Origin: Frankia alni ACN14a
GTDB taxonomy: Bacteria > Actinomycetota > Actinomycetes > Frankiales > Frankiaceae
Assembly: GCF_000058485.1 (NCBI RefSeq)
Contig: NC_008278.1
Span: 6,256,962-6,320,961 of the forward strand
DNA: 64,000 bases
Reading direction: 5' to 3'
Shown: in pieces, positions 1 through 9,294 of the stretch
Position numbering within the stretch: the first letter of the stretch is position 1
How the letters are laid out: each line of letters starts with the position of its first letter
Made by a program: the position numbers and the translations under genes
Notes under the pieces: model-generated
The model's database searches: none
What the model was told of the DNA's origin: nothing
The model's input: only the letters and a program-made list of their open reading frames with translations

Positions 1-608
1 AGGTCCGGGGCGAGGGTCAGCTGCCGGCCGTCGCGCTCCACCACGAGCGAGGCGGGCCCGGCGCCGTGTTCGCGCACCCGGCGGGTGAAGTCCTTCCAGG
101 TGTGCACCGCGACGCCGTCGAAACTGACGATCCGGTCGTCGGGCCGCATTCCCGCGGCGGCGGCGGGGCCGGGGCCGGAACACTTTGCGGTCGTCGCCAC
201 GCAGCTCGTCGAACCGATCTTCGATTCGCTGACCTGTTTGGTGCCGAGCGTGACCAGAACCGCGTAGATCAGGACGATGGCGATGACGAAGTGCACGAAG
301 GAGCCGGCGGACATGACCACCAGGCGGGCCCGGGCCCGGGCGTTGTGGAACGCCCGCGGCTCGTCTTCCGGATCGATCTCCTCCAGCGGCGTCATCCCCT
401 CGATCTTGACGAAGCCGCCGGCGGGGATCGCCTTGATGCCGTACTCGGTCTCGCCGCGCTGGCGGGACCAGATCGTCGGTCCGAAGCCCACGAAGAACTT
501 CGACGCCTTCAGGCCGTAGTGCCGGGCGGTGACGAAGTGACCGCCTTCGTGCAGCACCACGGACACGAGGAGCGCCGCGGCGAACGCCACGATGCCGAGA
601 ATCGCCAT
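1..608 (-). CDS. rip: M50 site-2 zinc metalloprotease (RseP/Rip1 family), 3' end outside window
   Basis: Membrane-embedded site-2 protease that in this family cleaves transmembrane proteins such as anti-sigma factors. The first 202 residues are visible; the rest lies before base 1. The zinc motif HEGGH is at residues 20-24 inside the first hydrophobic segment, a second membrane segment (SAGSFVHFVIAIVL) follows, and a PDZ domain begins at GMRPDDRIVSFDG. The ATG at 608 puts the zinc motif at the usual distance from the N-terminus. It is the distal gene of a dxr-rip arrangement, the usual actinobacterial order. The second catalytic Asp motif cannot be checked because the gene is cut. Confidence 0.93.
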   Translation of the reverse strand, partial: MAILGIVAFAAALLVSVVLHEGGHFVTARHYGLKASKFFVGFGPTIWSRQRGETEYGIKAIPAGGFVKIEGMTPLEEIDPEDEPRAFHNARARARLVVMSAGSFVHFVIAIVLIYAVLVTLGTKQVSESKIGSTSCVATTAKCSGPGPAAAAGMRPDDRIVSFDGVAVHTWKDFTRRVREHGAGPASLVVERDGRQLTLAPD

Positions 609-786
609 CAGGCCGGCCTCCGACCGACGGGACACCGGTCGGGGGTGCCCGCACGGGCCCTGGCACCCCGCGAACCACCGCGCCCGGCCCGGCCCGAGCG
701 GATCACGCCGATCCCGGATCGGAAGCCGGCAGGGTGGGATTCACCGCCCGCCAGGGACCCACCGCTCACTGCGGACCGAGCGTGCT

Positions 787-2013
787 TCACGCCGATTCCC
801 GTTCGCTCTCGCGCCGGATCAACCGCTGCGCCGCGTCGCGTGCGGCCCGCTCGGTGGCGAACACCTCGTCGAGCGAAGGGTGATCGACGACCTCGTGTTC
901 GGCGATGACCTCGGCCACCAGATCGACGATACGGACGAAGGGCAGGCGTCCGGCCAGGAAGGCGGCCACCGCCTCCTCGTTGGCCGCATTGAACACCGCG
1001 GGAGCGGTGCCACCCCGGCGACCGGCCGTGCGCGCGAGCTCCACGGCCGGGAAGGCCACCTCGTCGAGTGGTTCGAACGTGAGCGCCTGGGACCGGGTCC
1101 AGTCCATCGGCGGCTGCGCCTCGGCCACCCGTTCCGGCCAGCCCAGGGCCAGCGCGATGGGCAGGCGCATGTCGGGTGGCGAGACCTGGGCCAGGGTGGA
1201 CCCGTCGGTGAACTCGACCATCGAGTGCACCAGCGACTGGGGGTGCACGACGACGTCGATGTCGTCGTAGGGCACCCCGAAGAACAGGTGCGCCTCGATC
1301 AGCTCCAGCCCCTTGTTCATCAGGGTGGCCGAGTTGATCGTGACCACGGGGCCCATGTCCCAGGTGGGATGGGCCAGCGCCTGCTGCGGGGTGACGGCGG
1401 CGAGCTCGTCGCGGCGGCGCCCGCGGAACGGGCCGCCGCTGGCCGTGAGGACCAGCTTGCGTACCTCGTCCCGACGGCCGCCGCGCAGGCACTGCGCCAA
1501 CGCCGAGTGCTCGGAGTCCACCGGAACGAGCCGGTCCGGGTCGCCGCCGAGCGCGTCCAGGACCAGGGGACCCCCCGCGACCAGCGACTCCTTGTTCGCC
1601 AGCGCCACCGTCCGGCCGGCGGCCAGCGCGGCGAGCGTCGGCGCGAGTCCGACCGACCCGGTGATGCCGTTGAGAACAATGTCACAGGGCCACTCGGCGA
1701 TCTCGCTCGCCGCATCGGGCCCGGCCAGGATCTTCGGCACGGCGAACTCGCCCCGGCGGTAGCCCCGCCGTGTCGCCTCCGCGAAGAAGGCGAGCTGCAG
1801 GTCCTGGGCCGCCGATGCCGCCGCCACGCCCACCGCCTGGACACCGAGATCGAGTGCCTGGGCTGCCAGCAGGTCCACCCGGGACCCGCCGCCCATCAGC
1901 GCAACCACCCGGAAGCGCTGTGGATTGCGGCGTACGACGTCTATGGCCTGGGTTCCGATCGAGCCCGTGGACCCGAGCAGAACAACTTCACGCAGGTTCG
2001 AAGCCTCCACCAC
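787..2013 (-). CDS. dxr: 1-deoxy-D-xylulose 5-phosphate reductoisomerase
   Basis: Second enzyme of the non-mevalonate isoprenoid pathway: converts DXP to 2-C-methyl-D-erythritol 4-phosphate with NADPH and a divalent metal, in the cytosol. The 408-residue product shows the NADPH fold GSTGSIG (14-20), NKES (140-143), metal-site DSEHS (166-170), ASGGPF (191-196) and [19 protein letters not shown]. Length and motif spacing are normal. Two GTG codons (2013 and 2010) follow a GGAGGT directly, so the exact start is uncertain by a few codons. It precedes rip by 178 bases and follows the esterase-like gene. Confidence 0.96.
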   Translation of the reverse strand: MVEASNLREVVLLGSTGSIGTQAIDVVRRNPQRFRVVALMGGGSRVDLLAAQALDLGVQAVGVAAASAAQDLQLAFFAEATRRGYRRGEFAVPKILAGPDAASEIAEWPCDIVLNGITGSVGLAPTLAALAAGRTVALANKESLVAGGPLVLDALGGDPDRLVPVDSEHSALAQCLRGGRRDEVRKLVLTASGGPFRGRRRDELAAVTPQQALAHPTWDMGPVVTINSATLMNKGLELIEAHLFFGVPYDDIDVVVHPQSLVHSMVEFTDGSTLAQVSPPDMRLPIALALGWPERVAEAQPPMDWTRSQALTFEPLDEVAFPAVELARTAGRRGGTAPAVFNAANEEAVAAFLAGRLPFVRIVDLVAEVIAEHEVVDHPSLDEVFATERAARDAAQRLIRRESERESA

Positions 2014-2196
2014 ACCTCCATTGTCTCAGGCCCGTCGACGCCTCGGCGCCGCCCTGTTCGGTTCATGACAGGTGCCACCCGTAGATGTGCAATGGGTCTG
2101 ACGGCCACTACCTTTTGTGACCTCATCCTCTCCCCGTCGGAGCCAGGTCGTCCTCGACCCGGCGGGGTCGCCGGTCTCGCACCCAACCGGGGGGGC

Positions 2197-3543
2197 TCAT
2201 CCGTCCGAGGCCGCCGACGAGGGGGTCCCGGTCGCCGAGGGTGACACCGCCGGCACGGGAGTCCCCGACCCGCCCGTCCCGGCGCCCGGGCTGGTACTCG
2301 CCGAAGGCGATGCGTTCGCCGTCGACGACGGCGGCGCCGGCGTGGTCGGCGTGGCCGAGGCGGCGGGCGGACCGCTCGGGGCAAGCGGTCCGGGCGGGCG
2401 GAGCACCCCGCCCGAGCCCGCCGTTCCCGCGTCGCCGCCGCCGACGTCCCCGGACGTGGGGGTGTAGCCGAAATAGGTCAGTGCCACGACGGTGGCGCTG
2501 AAGGCGTCCGAGGTCGGTCCAAGCGCCGGACGTGCCTGCGCACCGGGCCAGGTGTGTCCGGCACCCTGCATGGCCAGCAACCCGACGTCGTGCCCGCTCG
2601 GGCAGCCGGTCCACACGGTGCGCTGCCAGGCCGCGGTGTCCCGGGAGGCCTGGGTGGCGCCGCTGCACCGGAGCGCGGAGGCGTAGCGGGCGAGCCGGTC
2701 GGGCGTCGACTGGGCGACCACGCCGGCGAACGGTGCGGGACGGGGGGCGCCGCCGCCGTCGAGCGGCGCGATCTGGTCGGCCGTCCCGTGGATCTCCAGC
2801 AGGTTCGTGGTGGGCGCCGCGCAGGAGGCGGGCAGCACGCTCGAGCCGACCGTGACCGCCGCCGCGAACCGGCCCGGCAACGCACAGGCCGTGGTGAGCA
2901 CCATGTTCGCGCCGTCGGCGTACCCCACGGCGAAGATGCGTTTCGCGTCGAGGCACATCCGACCGGTGAGCTCGTTGAGCAGCGTCCCCGCGAACAGCAC
3001 GTCGTCGGGGCCGACAGCGGCGGAACGCGGAAAGTTCCACCGATCCTGGGCCCCGATCGGCGCCGCGACCGCGAAGCCGGCCTTGGTGGCCTGGTCGGCG
3101 AGCCCGGTGTAAGCCTCCAGATCGTCGGTGCTCTGCCCGAGATCGTGGAAGGTGAGGATCAGTGGCAGCGCCCGAACCTGCGCGCCCGCGGTGGGAACGG
3201 CGAGCACGTAGGTGCGGTCGGTGCCGCCGACCCGCAGCGTGCGGGTACTCACCCCGGACGGCAGGGTCCTGCCGGTGACGCACCCGCTGGGCGGCGGCGG
3301 GGGGACGGTGGGCGTCGGCGACGCCGAGGCCGCCGCCGCGTGCGGCTCACGCCCGCCGGCGGGACCGATCGCGGAGGATGGCCCCGAGGCGTGGTCCGAG
3401 CCGGGATCCCGCGAGATGGCGTACCACAGCAGGAGCAGGAGCACGCCGACCGCAGCCGTGATCGGCAACCAGACCGTGTTCGCCGTCCGCGCACGATGCC
3501 GAAGAGAACCGCGCCGACGGCTCGCCGGACTACCGTAGGACAC
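2197..3543 (-). CDS. Membrane-anchored PHB-depolymerase/LpqC-family protein with Ala at the nucleophile position
   Basis: Alpha/beta-hydrolase of the polyhydroxybutyrate depolymerase / LpqC esterase family, predicted outside the membrane: one N-terminal membrane segment ([19 protein letters not shown]), a Pro/Ser linker, the hydrolase domain, then a Gly/Pro/Ala/Ser-rich tail of about 90 residues. The oxyanion region FHDLGQS, acid [11 protein letters not shown] and histidine GAGHTWPG are present. The nucleophile elbow, normally GxSxG, reads GYADG; codon 2917-2919 is GCC (Ala). It may be inactive, or bind rather than hydrolyse. GTG 3543 overlaps rlmN by 14 bases; an upstream GTG at 3636 would overlap by 107, so 3543 is preferred. 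It is not a usual member of this operon. Confidence 0.8.
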   Translation of the reverse strand: MSYGSPASRRRGSLRHRARTANTVWLPITAAVGVLLLLLWYAISRDPGSDHASGPSSAIGPAGGREPHAAAASASPTPTVPPPPPSGCVTGRTLPSGVSTRTLRVGGTDRTYVLAVPTAGAQVRALPLILTFHDLGQSTDDLEAYTGLADQATKAGFAVAAPIGAQDRWNFPRSAAVGPDDVLFAGTLLNELTGRMCLDAKRIFAVGYADGANMVLTTACALPGRFAAAVTVGSSVLPASCAAPTTNLLEIHGTADQIAPLDGGGAPRPAPFAGVVAQSTPDRLARYASALRCSGATQASRDTAAWQRTVWTGCPSGHDVGLLAMQGAGHTWPGAQARPALGPTSDAFSATVVALTYFGYTPTSGDVGGGDAGTAGSGGVLRPPGPLAPSGPPAASATPTTPAPPSSTANASPSASTSPGAGTGGSGTPVPAVSPSATGTPSSAASDG

Positions 3544-4798
3544 GGCTGCCGTGCGCAGGCGAGCCACTCGCCGCGCCGGCGACCCCGACAGGTCTCGCGG
3601 ACTCGACGGGCCTCGCCGACTCGACGCGTCTGGCACGTCCGGCGGGCTCGGCGGCGAGCTGACCGCAGGCCGCCGCTATCTCCCGACCACGGGTGTCGCG
3701 CACGGTGGTCGCGATCCCCCGCTCCCGCAGCCGTCGGACGAACGCGCGCTGGCCGGCGGGCGCACTGGCCTGCCAGGACGAACCTTCCGTCGGGTTCAGC
3801 GGAATGAGATTGACATGCGCGAGGCGGCCGGCGAGCAGGGTCGCGAGCGCGTCGGCGCGGGCCACGTCGTCGTTGACCCCGTCGATCAGCGCGTACTCGA
3901 TGCTCACCCGCCGGCCGGTGACCTCGGCATACTCCCAGGCGGCGGCAAGCACCTCGGCGACCGGCCAGCGCGTGTTGATCGGCACCAGCTCGTCGCGCAG
4001 CTCGTCGTCCGGGGCGTGCAGCGACACCGCCAGGGTCACCGGCAGGCCCTCGCCCGCCAGCCGGCGCATCGCCGGCACGAGTCCGACGGTGCTGACCGTC
4101 AGCCCACGCGCCGACAGCCCCAGCCCCTCCGGCGACGGCGCGATCAGACGACGCAGCGCAGCGGTCACCGCGGTGTAGTTGGCCAGCGGCTCACCCATGC
4201 CCATGAAGACCACGTTGGACAGGCGCCCCTGGCCGCCGGCCAGCTCCTGGCGGCGCAACACACGAGCGGCGTGCACGACCTGTTCGACGATCTCCGCCGT
4301 CGACAGGTTGCGGGTCAGCCCCCCCTGACCGGTGGCACAGAACGGGCAGCCCATGCCACAGCCCGCCTGGCTGGACACGCAGACCGTCGCCCGATCGGGA
4401 TATCTCATGATCACGGACTCGAGGAGCGCGCCGTCCGCGGTCCGCCACGCCGTCTTGCGGGTCAGGCCGTCGTCGCAGCTCAGCGTTCGGGCGGGCACGA
4501 GCAGCCGCGGGAGCAGCGCCTCGAGGAGCGGTCCGCGGGCGTTCTCGGGCAGGTCGGTCATCGCGTCGGTCTCGTCGGCGTCGACCAGCCGGGCGAAGTA
4601 GTGACGCGACACCTGATCGGCGCGGAAGGCGGGCTGGCCCAACGCGACCGCGACCTGGCGGCGTTCGTCCCTGGACAGATCTGCCAGGTGTCGCGCGGGT
4701 CGCGCGGCACGCCGGGTCAGAGACAGGCGGACCGGCCGGCCGGTCCCGGCGGACACCGGGCCGTCCGGGGAGTCGGATTCGGCGGTCATGGGAGTCAT
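3530..4798 (-). CDS. rlmN: Dual-specificity 23S rRNA/tRNA adenine-C2 methyltransferase RlmN
   Basis: Radical-SAM enzyme that methylates C2 of A2503 in 23S rRNA and A37 in some tRNAs. With the ATG at 4798 the protein has 422 residues. The [4Fe-4S] motif is CGMGCPFC at about 147-154, SAM-binding stretches lie around [14 protein letters not shown] and [11 protein letters not shown], and the second catalytic Cys is in [12 protein letters not shown]. The start was chosen because GGAG lies five bases upstream; the open frame continues to 4942 without support. The C-terminus ends in a low-complexity tail with a repeated ESARPV. It lies between cdsA and the esterase-like gene. Confidence 0.95.
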   Translation of the reverse strand: MTPMTAESDSPDGPVSAGTGRPVRLSLTRRAARPARHLADLSRDERRQVAVALGQPAFRADQVSRHYFARLVDADETDAMTDLPENARGPLLEALLPRLLVPARTLSCDDGLTRKTAWRTADGALLESVIMRYPDRATVCVSSQAGCGMGCPFCATGQGGLTRNLSTAEIVEQVVHAARVLRRQELAGGQGRLSNVVFMGMGEPLANYTAVTAALRRLIAPSPEGLGLSARGLTVSTVGLVPAMRRLAGEGLPVTLAVSLHAPDDELRDELVPINTRWPVAEVLAAAWEYAEVTGRRVSIEYALIDGVNDDVARADALATLLAGRLAHVNLIPLNPTEGSSWQASAPAGQRAFVRRLRERGIATTVRDTRGREIAAACGQLAAEPAGRARRVESARPVESARPVGVAGAASGSPAHGSRVLR

Positions 4799-4982
4799 CG
4801 CGGCTCCAGTGTGCCAGGAGGCCGCCGCCCAGACGAATGCGGCGATCGCCCACGCGGGCCGCGCGCACCGCCCGGCGCCCCCGACCAGGCCACCACCACC
4901 GCGGATGTTGGCCGCTGCCACCGGCCCGTACCGGGAGGGCACTCAGGTCTCGCCGCGTCGACTCCCGCGGGCGGACGGCTGC

Positions 4983-5900
4983 TCAGTCGAGGAAGGCGGT
5001 GAGCAGCAGCCAGGCGACGGGGGCGGTGCACAGCAACGAGTCCAGCCGGTCCATCACGCCGCCGTGCCCGGGCAGCAGGTTGCTCATGTCCTTGATGCCG
5101 ATGTCCCGCTTGAGCAGCGACTCGCCCAGGTCCCCGATCGTCGCCGTGCAGGCGGTCGCGAGACCGATCAGGACCCCCTGCCACGCGTGTGCTCCCAGCG
5201 GCCAGGCCAGCAGGATCCCCGCCACCAGCACGCAGCCCACCGCGGAGCCCGCGAACCCCTCCCACGACTTGCCGGGAGACACGCTCGGGGCCATCTTGTG
5301 GCGCCCCCCGGAGAGGACCCCCGCGGTGTAGCCGCCGACGTCACTGGCCACGACGGTGGCCAGGAAGGCGAGGACCCGCCAGCTGCCGTCGGATGGTTCG
5401 GTCAGCAACGCCGCGAACCCCGCCGGGAACCCCACGTATCCGGCGACGAAGGCGATGCCGCCCACGTCCCGGACCAGCCCTTCGGCCGGCCCGACGGCGC
5501 GCACCGCGACGCCGGCGCCGACGGTGGCGGCCAGCGTCAGCAGCAGGCCGGTCGTCCCCTCGACGTAGGCCACAGCCGGCATCGCGAGCGCCCCGGCGAC
5601 CAGCGGCACGGGCGGTACCCGCACTCCGGTGAGCCAGACCGCCCGGATCACCTCCCAGGTGCCCAGGGCGACGGCGACGCTGATGACGCCGACGAACGCC
5701 GCCCGCACGGTGAACAGCGGGACGAGAATGATCGCGCCGAGCAGGACGCCGACCGCGATCGCGGCCGGCAGGTTGCGGCCGGCGCGGGAACGGCGCGGTG
5801 GGACCTCTGCGGGCCCGGCGCCGCCGGCAGCGGCCCCGGTCGCTTCGGCGCTTCCGGAAGGCCCGCCGTCAACCACGGCGCGGCCGTCGACTGCCGTCAT
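4983..5900 (-). CDS. cdsA: Phosphatidate cytidylyltransferase (CDP-diglyceride synthase)
   Basis: Integral membrane enzyme making CDP-diacylglycerol from phosphatidic acid and CTP, the branch point of phospholipid synthesis. The 305-residue product has an Ala/Gly-rich N-terminus and several membrane segments. The family signature spans the C-terminal third: SPGKSWEGFAGS and GDLGESLLKRDIGIKDMSN followed by LLPGHGGVMDRLDS, with the Asp residues that bind Mg-CTP. ATG 5900 was chosen over 5972 because the extra N-terminus looks like leader sequence. It is the usual neighbour of frr and rlmN. Confidence 0.95.
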   Translation of the reverse strand: MTAVDGRAVVDGGPSGSAEATGAAAGGAGPAEVPPRRSRAGRNLPAAIAVGVLLGAIILVPLFTVRAAFVGVISVAVALGTWEVIRAVWLTGVRVPPVPLVAGALAMPAVAYVEGTTGLLLTLAATVGAGVAVRAVGPAEGLVRDVGGIAFVAGYVGFPAGFAALLTEPSDGSWRVLAFLATVVASDVGGYTAGVLSGGRHKMAPSVSPGKSWEGFAGSAVGCVLVAGILLAWPLGAHAWQGVLIGLATACTATIGDLGESLLKRDIGIKDMSNLLPGHGGVMDRLDSLLCTAPVAWLLLTAFLD

Positions 5901-6041
5901 GAATGCCTGTATCTCGACTATCTCGACAGAGGCGGACAGAACCGGCACGCATGCCCCGCCGTCGCCCTGCACGCGCCGCCACGATCATCTGGCTCGCATC
6001 GAGGGGTGGGCGGGCCGAACCGGCTCCGGGGGCGACGATGG

Positions 6042-6599
6042 TCAGACCGACAGCAGGTCCGCTTCTTTGAGGCGGAGGAGCTCGTCCACCTGCCCGACGT
6101 AACGGTGGGTCGCCTCGTCGAGGTCCTTCTCCGCCCGCCGGCCCTCGTCCTCACCGGCATCGCCGTCCCGGACGATGCGGTCGATCCCGTCCTTGGCATG
6201 ACGTCGGACATTGCGGATGCTGACCCGGGCCTCCTCCGCCTTGGAGCGGGCAACCTTGACCAGGTCGCGCCGGCGCTGCTCGGACAGCTCAGGGAAGACG
6301 ATGCGGATGATCGTGCCGTCGTTGCTCGGGTTGACCCCGAGATCGGAGTCGCGCACCGCCTTCTCGATCGAGGCCAGCGACGACTTGTCGTACGGGGTGA
6401 TGATCACCATGCGCGGCTCGGGGATGTGGAAGGACGCGAGCTGCTGCACCGGGGTCGGCGCACCGTAGTAATCCACCACGATCTTGGAGAAGACCGCGGG
6501 CGTGATACGACCGGTACGGATGTTCGCGAAGTCCTCCTTGGCGACCGAGACGGCCTTCTCCATCTTCTCCTCGGCATCGAGAAGTGTGTCGTCGATCAC
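6042..6599 (-). CDS. frr: Ribosome recycling factor
   Basis: Cytosolic factor that with EF-G splits the post-termination ribosome. The 185-residue length is exactly that expected of the family. Recognisable stretches are the N-terminal helix [17 protein letters not shown], the conserved [10 protein letters not shown], and the C-terminal [13 protein letters not shown] region followed by a charged coiled-coil helix. The GTG start at 6599 is preceded by GGAAGGA, a strong ribosome-binding site; longer upstream reading is not supported. In most actinobacteria pyrH lies directly upstream; here a 342-base gap without a gene separates frr from tsf. Confidence 0.97.
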   Translation of the reverse strand: MIDDTLLDAEEKMEKAVSVAKEDFANIRTGRITPAVFSKIVVDYYGAPTPVQQLASFHIPEPRMVIITPYDKSSLASIEKAVRDSDLGVNPSNDGTIIRIVFPELSEQRRRDLVKVARSKAEEARVSIRNVRRHAKDGIDRIVRDGDAGEDEGRRAEKDLDEATHRYVGQVDELLRLKEADLLSV

Positions 6600-6941
6600 C
6601 GGTTTTCCTTCCGTCCACTCTGACTCGCCGGCATCCGTCCGGCTCCAACAGCAGCCTGCCGGCCGGCCGCCCTCCGGACAGGGACGCCTTCCGACCGGCG
6701 ACATGACACGTGCTGCCCGTGCGCGCCAGGGCCCCGGCCCCGTCGATGATCGCACAACCGTGGCAATCAGTGTCCCGCACGAAGCCGCCCCCGCGGAGCC
6801 CGGGGGGACGCGCCACGCCGAACATGTCGAACCGTCGTGTTGCCGTCCCGGTACGTGACACCGGGCGCCGTCGCGGCGGTCTCTCGCGAACGCGAAACAG
6901 GCGGGCGGCCACTGTCCGCCCGCCGTCCCGTGTACCTGCGC
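6600..6941. other. Gene-free gap where pyrH is expected
   Basis: This 342-base stretch lies between tsf and frr. None of the reading frames in it encodes anything resembling UMP kinase. It contains the terminator hairpin described at 6900-6924 close to tsf; the rest shows no recognisable element. Because of that hairpin, frr and the genes after it probably have their own promoter here, but no convincing -35/-10 pair was seen. Confidence 0.6.
6900..6924 (-). terminator. Hairpin terminator downstream of tsf
   Basis: Perfect 9-bp inverted repeat GGCGGGCGG / CCGCCCGCC (6900-6908 and 6916-6924) with a 7-base loop, 18 bases past the tsf stop. On the minus strand it is followed by TGTTTC, a short T-rich tail. 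It would end rpsB-tsf transcription before frr. Confidence 0.6.
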
Positions 6942-7556
6942 TCAGGCCTGCCGGATGTTGAACCGGGAGAACCGGCCGACCTCGATCTTCTCGCCAAGCG
7001 AGGCGCCCGCCTGGTCGAGCAGGGCTCGGATGGTCACCTTGCCATCCTTCACCCACGGCTGGTCCAGCAGCACGCTGCTCTTGACGTAGCCGTTGACCTT
7101 GCCCTCGACGATCTTCGTAATCGCCTGCTCGGGCTTGCCCTCCTCGCGGGCAGCAGCCTCATAGATCTTGCGCTCGGCCTCGAGCACCTCGTTGGGAATC
7201 TGGTCCGCGGTGACGTACAGCGGGTCCGCGGCCGCGATGTGCTGGGCGAGGTCGCGGGCGAGCTGCTTGAAGTCGTCGGTCTTCGCCACGAAGTCCGTCT
7301 CGCAGCGCAGCTCGACGAGCACTCCGAGAGTCGGGGGCAACTGCGGGTCCGTCCGGTGCAGGTAGGACTCGACCAGGCCGTTGGCGGCGCTGCGCGCCGC
7401 GCGCTTGGCGACCTGTGCCTTGCCCTTCTCCCGCAGCCAGGACTTCGCCTTCTCGACGTCGCCGTCGTTGTCGACCAGCGCCTTCTTGACGTCGCTCATC
7501 CCAGCCCCGGTGAGCTCCCGGAGCTTGCGAATGTCGGCGGCTGTGATGTCTGCCAT
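6942..7556 (-). CDS. tsf: Translation elongation factor Ts (short form)
   Basis: Nucleotide-exchange factor for EF-Tu. The 204-residue product has the N-terminal UBA-like domain (ITAADIRKLRELTGAGMSDV), the core motif RCETDFVAKTDDF and the family-typical end VGRFSRFNIRQA. It is clearly shorter than the roughly 270-280 residues of Streptomyces and Mycobacterium EF-Ts and near the size of the Thermus form, so one dimerisation-domain repeat appears absent; the ends are intact, so it is not a truncation. It follows rpsB after 302 bases. Confidence 0.97.
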   Translation of the reverse strand: MADITAADIRKLRELTGAGMSDVKKALVDNDGDVEKAKSWLREKGKAQVAKRAARSAANGLVESYLHRTDPQLPPTLGVLVELRCETDFVAKTDDFKQLARDLAQHIAAADPLYVTADQIPNEVLEAERKIYEAAAREEGKPEQAITKIVEGKVNGYVKSSVLLDQPWVKDGKVTIRALLDQAGASLGEKIEVGRFSRFNIRQA

Positions 7557-7858
7557 GGTGCTCTTCTCGTCGGTGTCCGTCGGAATGCTGTCGTTGTCCT
7601 AGAGGCGTGGCGCGGTCCCAGAGGCGTGGCGCGGCGGGAGGGCCACCAGTGGCCGGCTACCGCCGCCGGTACTCCGCCCTCGCGCCCGCCGACCGGGCGC
7701 TCCAGGCCCTCAGGTCAGCGGGCTCCCCGCGTCGGCGATCTTGCGCCGCCTGCCCGGACCGCCCCGGGTAGCCGCCACGAGGTGGCCGCAACCGATACCG
7801 GCTGCCGGGCGGCGCGCGCCGGGCGCCACGAAGGCCCGGCGCGCGGAGCGACCCGAGG
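7557..7858. other. tsf leader / rpsB-tsf intergenic region
   Basis: A 302-base gene-free region. It holds a strong hairpin (7813-7845) next to the rpsB stop and a tandem 19-base duplication whose first 15 bases, AGAGGCGTGGCGCGG, are identical at 7601 and 7620. No promoter could be assigned. Confidence 0.5.
7813..7845 (-). terminator. Hairpin terminator or attenuator after rpsB
   Basis: A 12-bp perfect stem: CGCGCGCCGGGC-type arm at 7813-7824 pairs with 7834-7845, loop GCCACGAAG, 14 bases beyond the rpsB stop. There is no T-run after it, as is common for GC-rich actinobacterial terminators. It may attenuate read-through into tsf. Confidence 0.5.
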
Positions 7859-8734
7859 TCAGACCGCCGTACCGACCGCCGCGTCGGTCTGGGCCTCGGC
7901 AGCGGCCGGCGCCGGCTCCTCTGCTGGCTGCTCCTCGCTCGCCGCCGGCGCGGTGCCCTCGCCGCGCAGCAGCGCCTGCTCCCACTCGGCCAGCGGCTCC
8001 TCGCCTGCGGACTGCTCGGGCTTGGCGTCGGCGGCCTTGGAAGCACCGGCCCGCGCCATGAGGCCGTCCGCGACGGCGTCGGCCACCACGCGGGTCAGCA
8101 GCGCCGCGCTGCGGATCGCGTCGTCGTTGCCGGGAATCGGGTAGTCGACCTCGTCGGGGTCGCAGTTCGTGTCAAGGATCGCCACGACCGGGATGCCCAG
8201 CTTGCGCGCCTCGCCGACCGCGATGTGCTCCTTCTTCGTATCCACCACCCACACCGCGCTCGGCACCCGGCTCATGTCCCGGATGCCGCCGAGGGTGCGC
8301 TCCAGCTTCGCCTTCTCCCGGGTCAGCACGAGCTGCTCCTTCTTCGTGCGGACCTCGGTACCGCCGGTCACCTCGATCTCCTCGAGCTCCTTGAGCCGCT
8401 GGAGACGCTTGTAGACGGTGGAGAAGTTGGTCAGCATGCCGCCGAGCCAGCGCTCCTTCACGTAGGGCATGCCCACCCGGGCGGCCTGCTCCTCGATGGC
8501 CTCCTGGGCCTGCTTCTTCGTCCCGATGAACAGCACCGTGCCACCGTGCGCCACCGTCTCCTTGACGAAGTCGTAGGCGCGGTCGATGTACGAGAGAGTC
8601 TGCTGCAGGTCGATGATGTAGATGCCGTTACGCTCAGTGAAGATGTACCGCTTCATCTTCGGGTTCCAGCGCTTGGTCTGGTGCCCGAAGTGCACGCCGC
8701 TCTCGAGCAGCTGCTTCATGGTGACGACGGCCAT
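7859..8734 (-). CDS. rpsB: 30S ribosomal protein S2
   Basis: Small-subunit ribosomal protein. The 291-residue product starts [19 protein letters not shown] and has the family motifs [32 protein letters not shown] and the region [19 protein letters not shown]. The C-terminal 50 residues are an Ala/Glu/Pro-rich extension, seen in other actinobacterial S2 proteins. ATG 8734 is preceded by GAGGAG at good spacing; the longer open frame upstream is not coding. Confidence 0.98.
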   Translation of the reverse strand: MAVVTMKQLLESGVHFGHQTKRWNPKMKRYIFTERNGIYIIDLQQTLSYIDRAYDFVKETVAHGGTVLFIGTKKQAQEAIEEQAARVGMPYVKERWLGGMLTNFSTVYKRLQRLKELEEIEVTGGTEVRTKKEQLVLTREKAKLERTLGGIRDMSRVPSAVWVVDTKKEHIAVGEARKLGIPVVAILDTNCDPDEVDYPIPGNDDAIRSAALLTRVVADAVADGLMARAGASKAADAKPEQSAGEEPLAEWEQALLRGEGTAPAASEEQPAEEPAPAAAEAQTDAAVGTAV

Positions 8735-9294
8735 GGCGCGTCGCTCCTCTCCGTCCGGCCGCGGCCGGACGCCTCGGTTGTGACGGCGCCGCCTGACGAC
8801 GGCTGCCCCTGACGCCCGGAGTGGTCGTGGCCGTCGCGATGCGACGGACCGAGGAGACCCTTCCGACGGCCTGGTGAGGACCCTCGGAAGCGGGCGTGCG
8901 AACTGAACCCGCGATGCGGGCCCTGCCGACCATGATACCCGGACCCGCGCCACGGCCCAGCGGAAAACCCGCCCACCCCGGCCGTCAAGATCATGTGCCG
9001 CCGCGGCATGCCCGCCGGCGGCGCCAGCCTTCGCCGATCTTCGGCCCGGCGGGGCGAACGGAGTGCAACGACCGCACAGCAGGCCGATCCGCGGGTCGAC
9101 GTCTCATCTCGAATCAATGCCGGAGCAAGTTATCCACAGCCATAAATCCCGGACTACCCAACCAGCGCAAAACATCGCACCGTGGAACCGGCCGATCCGC
9201 CGCTCTCGCGGACCGGCCAAGCGGCGGCCGGGATCGTCGCCCCGGACGCCACCCGGCCGCCGCGCCTCCCTCGACCCCGGAGGTTGACACCGCC
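8735..9294. other. Divergent intergenic region rpsB / M23 peptidase
   Basis: 560 bases between two divergent genes. On the minus strand a possible -10 (TATCAT, 8932-8937) lies about 200 bases before rpsB but without a good -35. A perfect DnaA-box match lies at 9130-9138. Nothing else is recognised; open frames here are extensions of the neighbouring genes. Confidence 0.5.
9130..9138 (+). promoter_or_regulatory. Isolated DnaA-box match TTATCCACA
   Basis: Nine of nine match to the classical DnaA box in an AT-richer patch upstream of the M23 gene. It stands alone, so it could be chance, a DnaA titration site or a regulatory site. Confidence 0.35.

Noticed and set aside
592-2244. Long plus-strand open frame opposite dxr
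   Set aside because: Arg/Gly/His-rich shadow of dxr with no domain; the minus strand has clear enzyme motifs.
3551-5002. Plus-strand frame of 483 codons over rlmN
   Set aside because: Shadow of rlmN; composition is typical of an antisense high-GC frame.
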